Of a stretch of DNA of 64,000 nt, positions 63,588 to 64,000 are shown in pieces (position 1 is the stretch's first letter; each line of letters starts with the position of its first letter). The notes beneath the pieces are model-generated. The model searched no databases. It saw only the letters and a list, made by a program, of their open reading frames with translations, and was not told where the DNA came from. Made by a program: the position numbers and the translations under genes. Source of the DNA: Gyromitra esculenta (lineage: Eukaryota; Ascomycota; Pezizomycetes; Pezizales; Discinaceae); NCBI GenBank assembly GCA_038503075.1, contig JBCAML010000008.1:1860001-1924000 (forward strand). The letters are read 5' to 3'.

Positions 63588-64000
63588 TGATTAATGTGGG
63601 AAACTTATATGCTTGGAGTTAGGTGGGGCGGTATATTTATTATTTTAGTGTTTATTGTTTATTCTCACAATCCGTGAATACTACCCCCGAGAAATACATT
63701 CCTTGAGCCCTCGTAGATGTATGTGTTCGATGGGAAAAGCAGCTATTCATGAACAATCACTCGGCTGTCCTTCCCACGCACAACCCTAACCTTATTTCCG
63801 CGGTGATTAGAGCTCTAATTTAACAACCACCCACACTCCCCACCTTCTCCGTTCCCCACCTTCTCCACCCCTCATCCCTCTTCACCTTCTCTTGCCCTCG
63901 ATGCTCGTCAACGGCAGCGTTCATTCAATTCAACATACCTTAATTCAACCTTAGCTACCGTATTAACTCGAAAAATTGGGTAGCGTATACACTTCGCCAC
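63588..64000. other. 3-prime flank of DHODH, right edge
   Basis: A CCCCACCTTCTCC unit is repeated near 63838-63867 within a pyrimidine-rich stretch, which might be the promoter of a gene beyond the edge. No gene starts within the window. Confidence 0.4.

Overview
The window looks like nuclear DNA of a filamentous ascomycete. The genes have many short introns (about 45-100 nt, GT..AG) and encode fungal-type proteins: a membrane-bound P450, Pho88/SND3, GH27 and CE4 secreted enzymes, a CBM1 protein and F-box/ankyrin proteins. Coding density is low (about one clear gene per 5 kb). Long AT-rich stretches carry small inverted-repeat elements and decayed coding remnants. This would fit a repeat-rich Pezizomycotina genome such as a truffle-like Pezizomycete, but the lineage is an inference and no diagnostic marker gene is present.

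Layout. 0-7.8 kb: repeats (the terminus of a MITE at the left edge, a second TIR element, a GAT-rich minisatellite, nested inverted repeats) and a hypothetical gene that seems interrupted by an in-frame TAG. 7.8-8.5 kb: F-box/ankyrin gene. 10.2-10.7 kb: a decayed unidentified gene. 12.5-14.2 kb: CYP52-like P450. 16.7-17.2 kb: a doubtful small gene. 17.7-18.5 kb: PHO88. 21.3-24.4 kb: a 12-exon RecQ helicase with an acidic tail encoded by trinucleotide repeats. 27.4-36.7 kb: three secreted carbohydrate-active proteins (CBM1 protein, GH27 alpha-galactosidase, CE4 polysaccharide deacetylase) with a complete 427-bp MITE between the first two. 36.7-42.1 kb: no gene seen. 42.1-44.4 kb: a membrane-anchored pepsin-fold protein that appears to have lost both catalytic aspartates. 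44.4-51.4 kb: gene desert with one weak small secreted-protein candidate. 51.4-54.1 kb: two tandem related genes sharing an undescribed C-terminal domain, one of them with a SANT/Myb-like segment. 55.6-56.8 kb: F-box protein. 57.7-60.2 kb: an unusual fusion of a conserved-looking N-terminus, a charged coiled coil and an SDR domain that lacks the catalytic lysine. 62.6-63.6 kb: class 1A-type dihydroorotate dehydrogenase.

For the spliced genes I rebuilt exons by hand. In P450, PHO88, RecQ, CBM1, GH27, CE4, the pepsin-like gene and the SDR fusion every intron phase is consistent and the full reading frame closes, so these eight models are well supported. The genes do not form one pathway. The only functional grouping is the secreted polysaccharide-active set at 27-37 kb. 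The most interesting items are the two pseudoenzyme-like membrane/fusion proteins, the tandem novel-domain pair and the MITE family.
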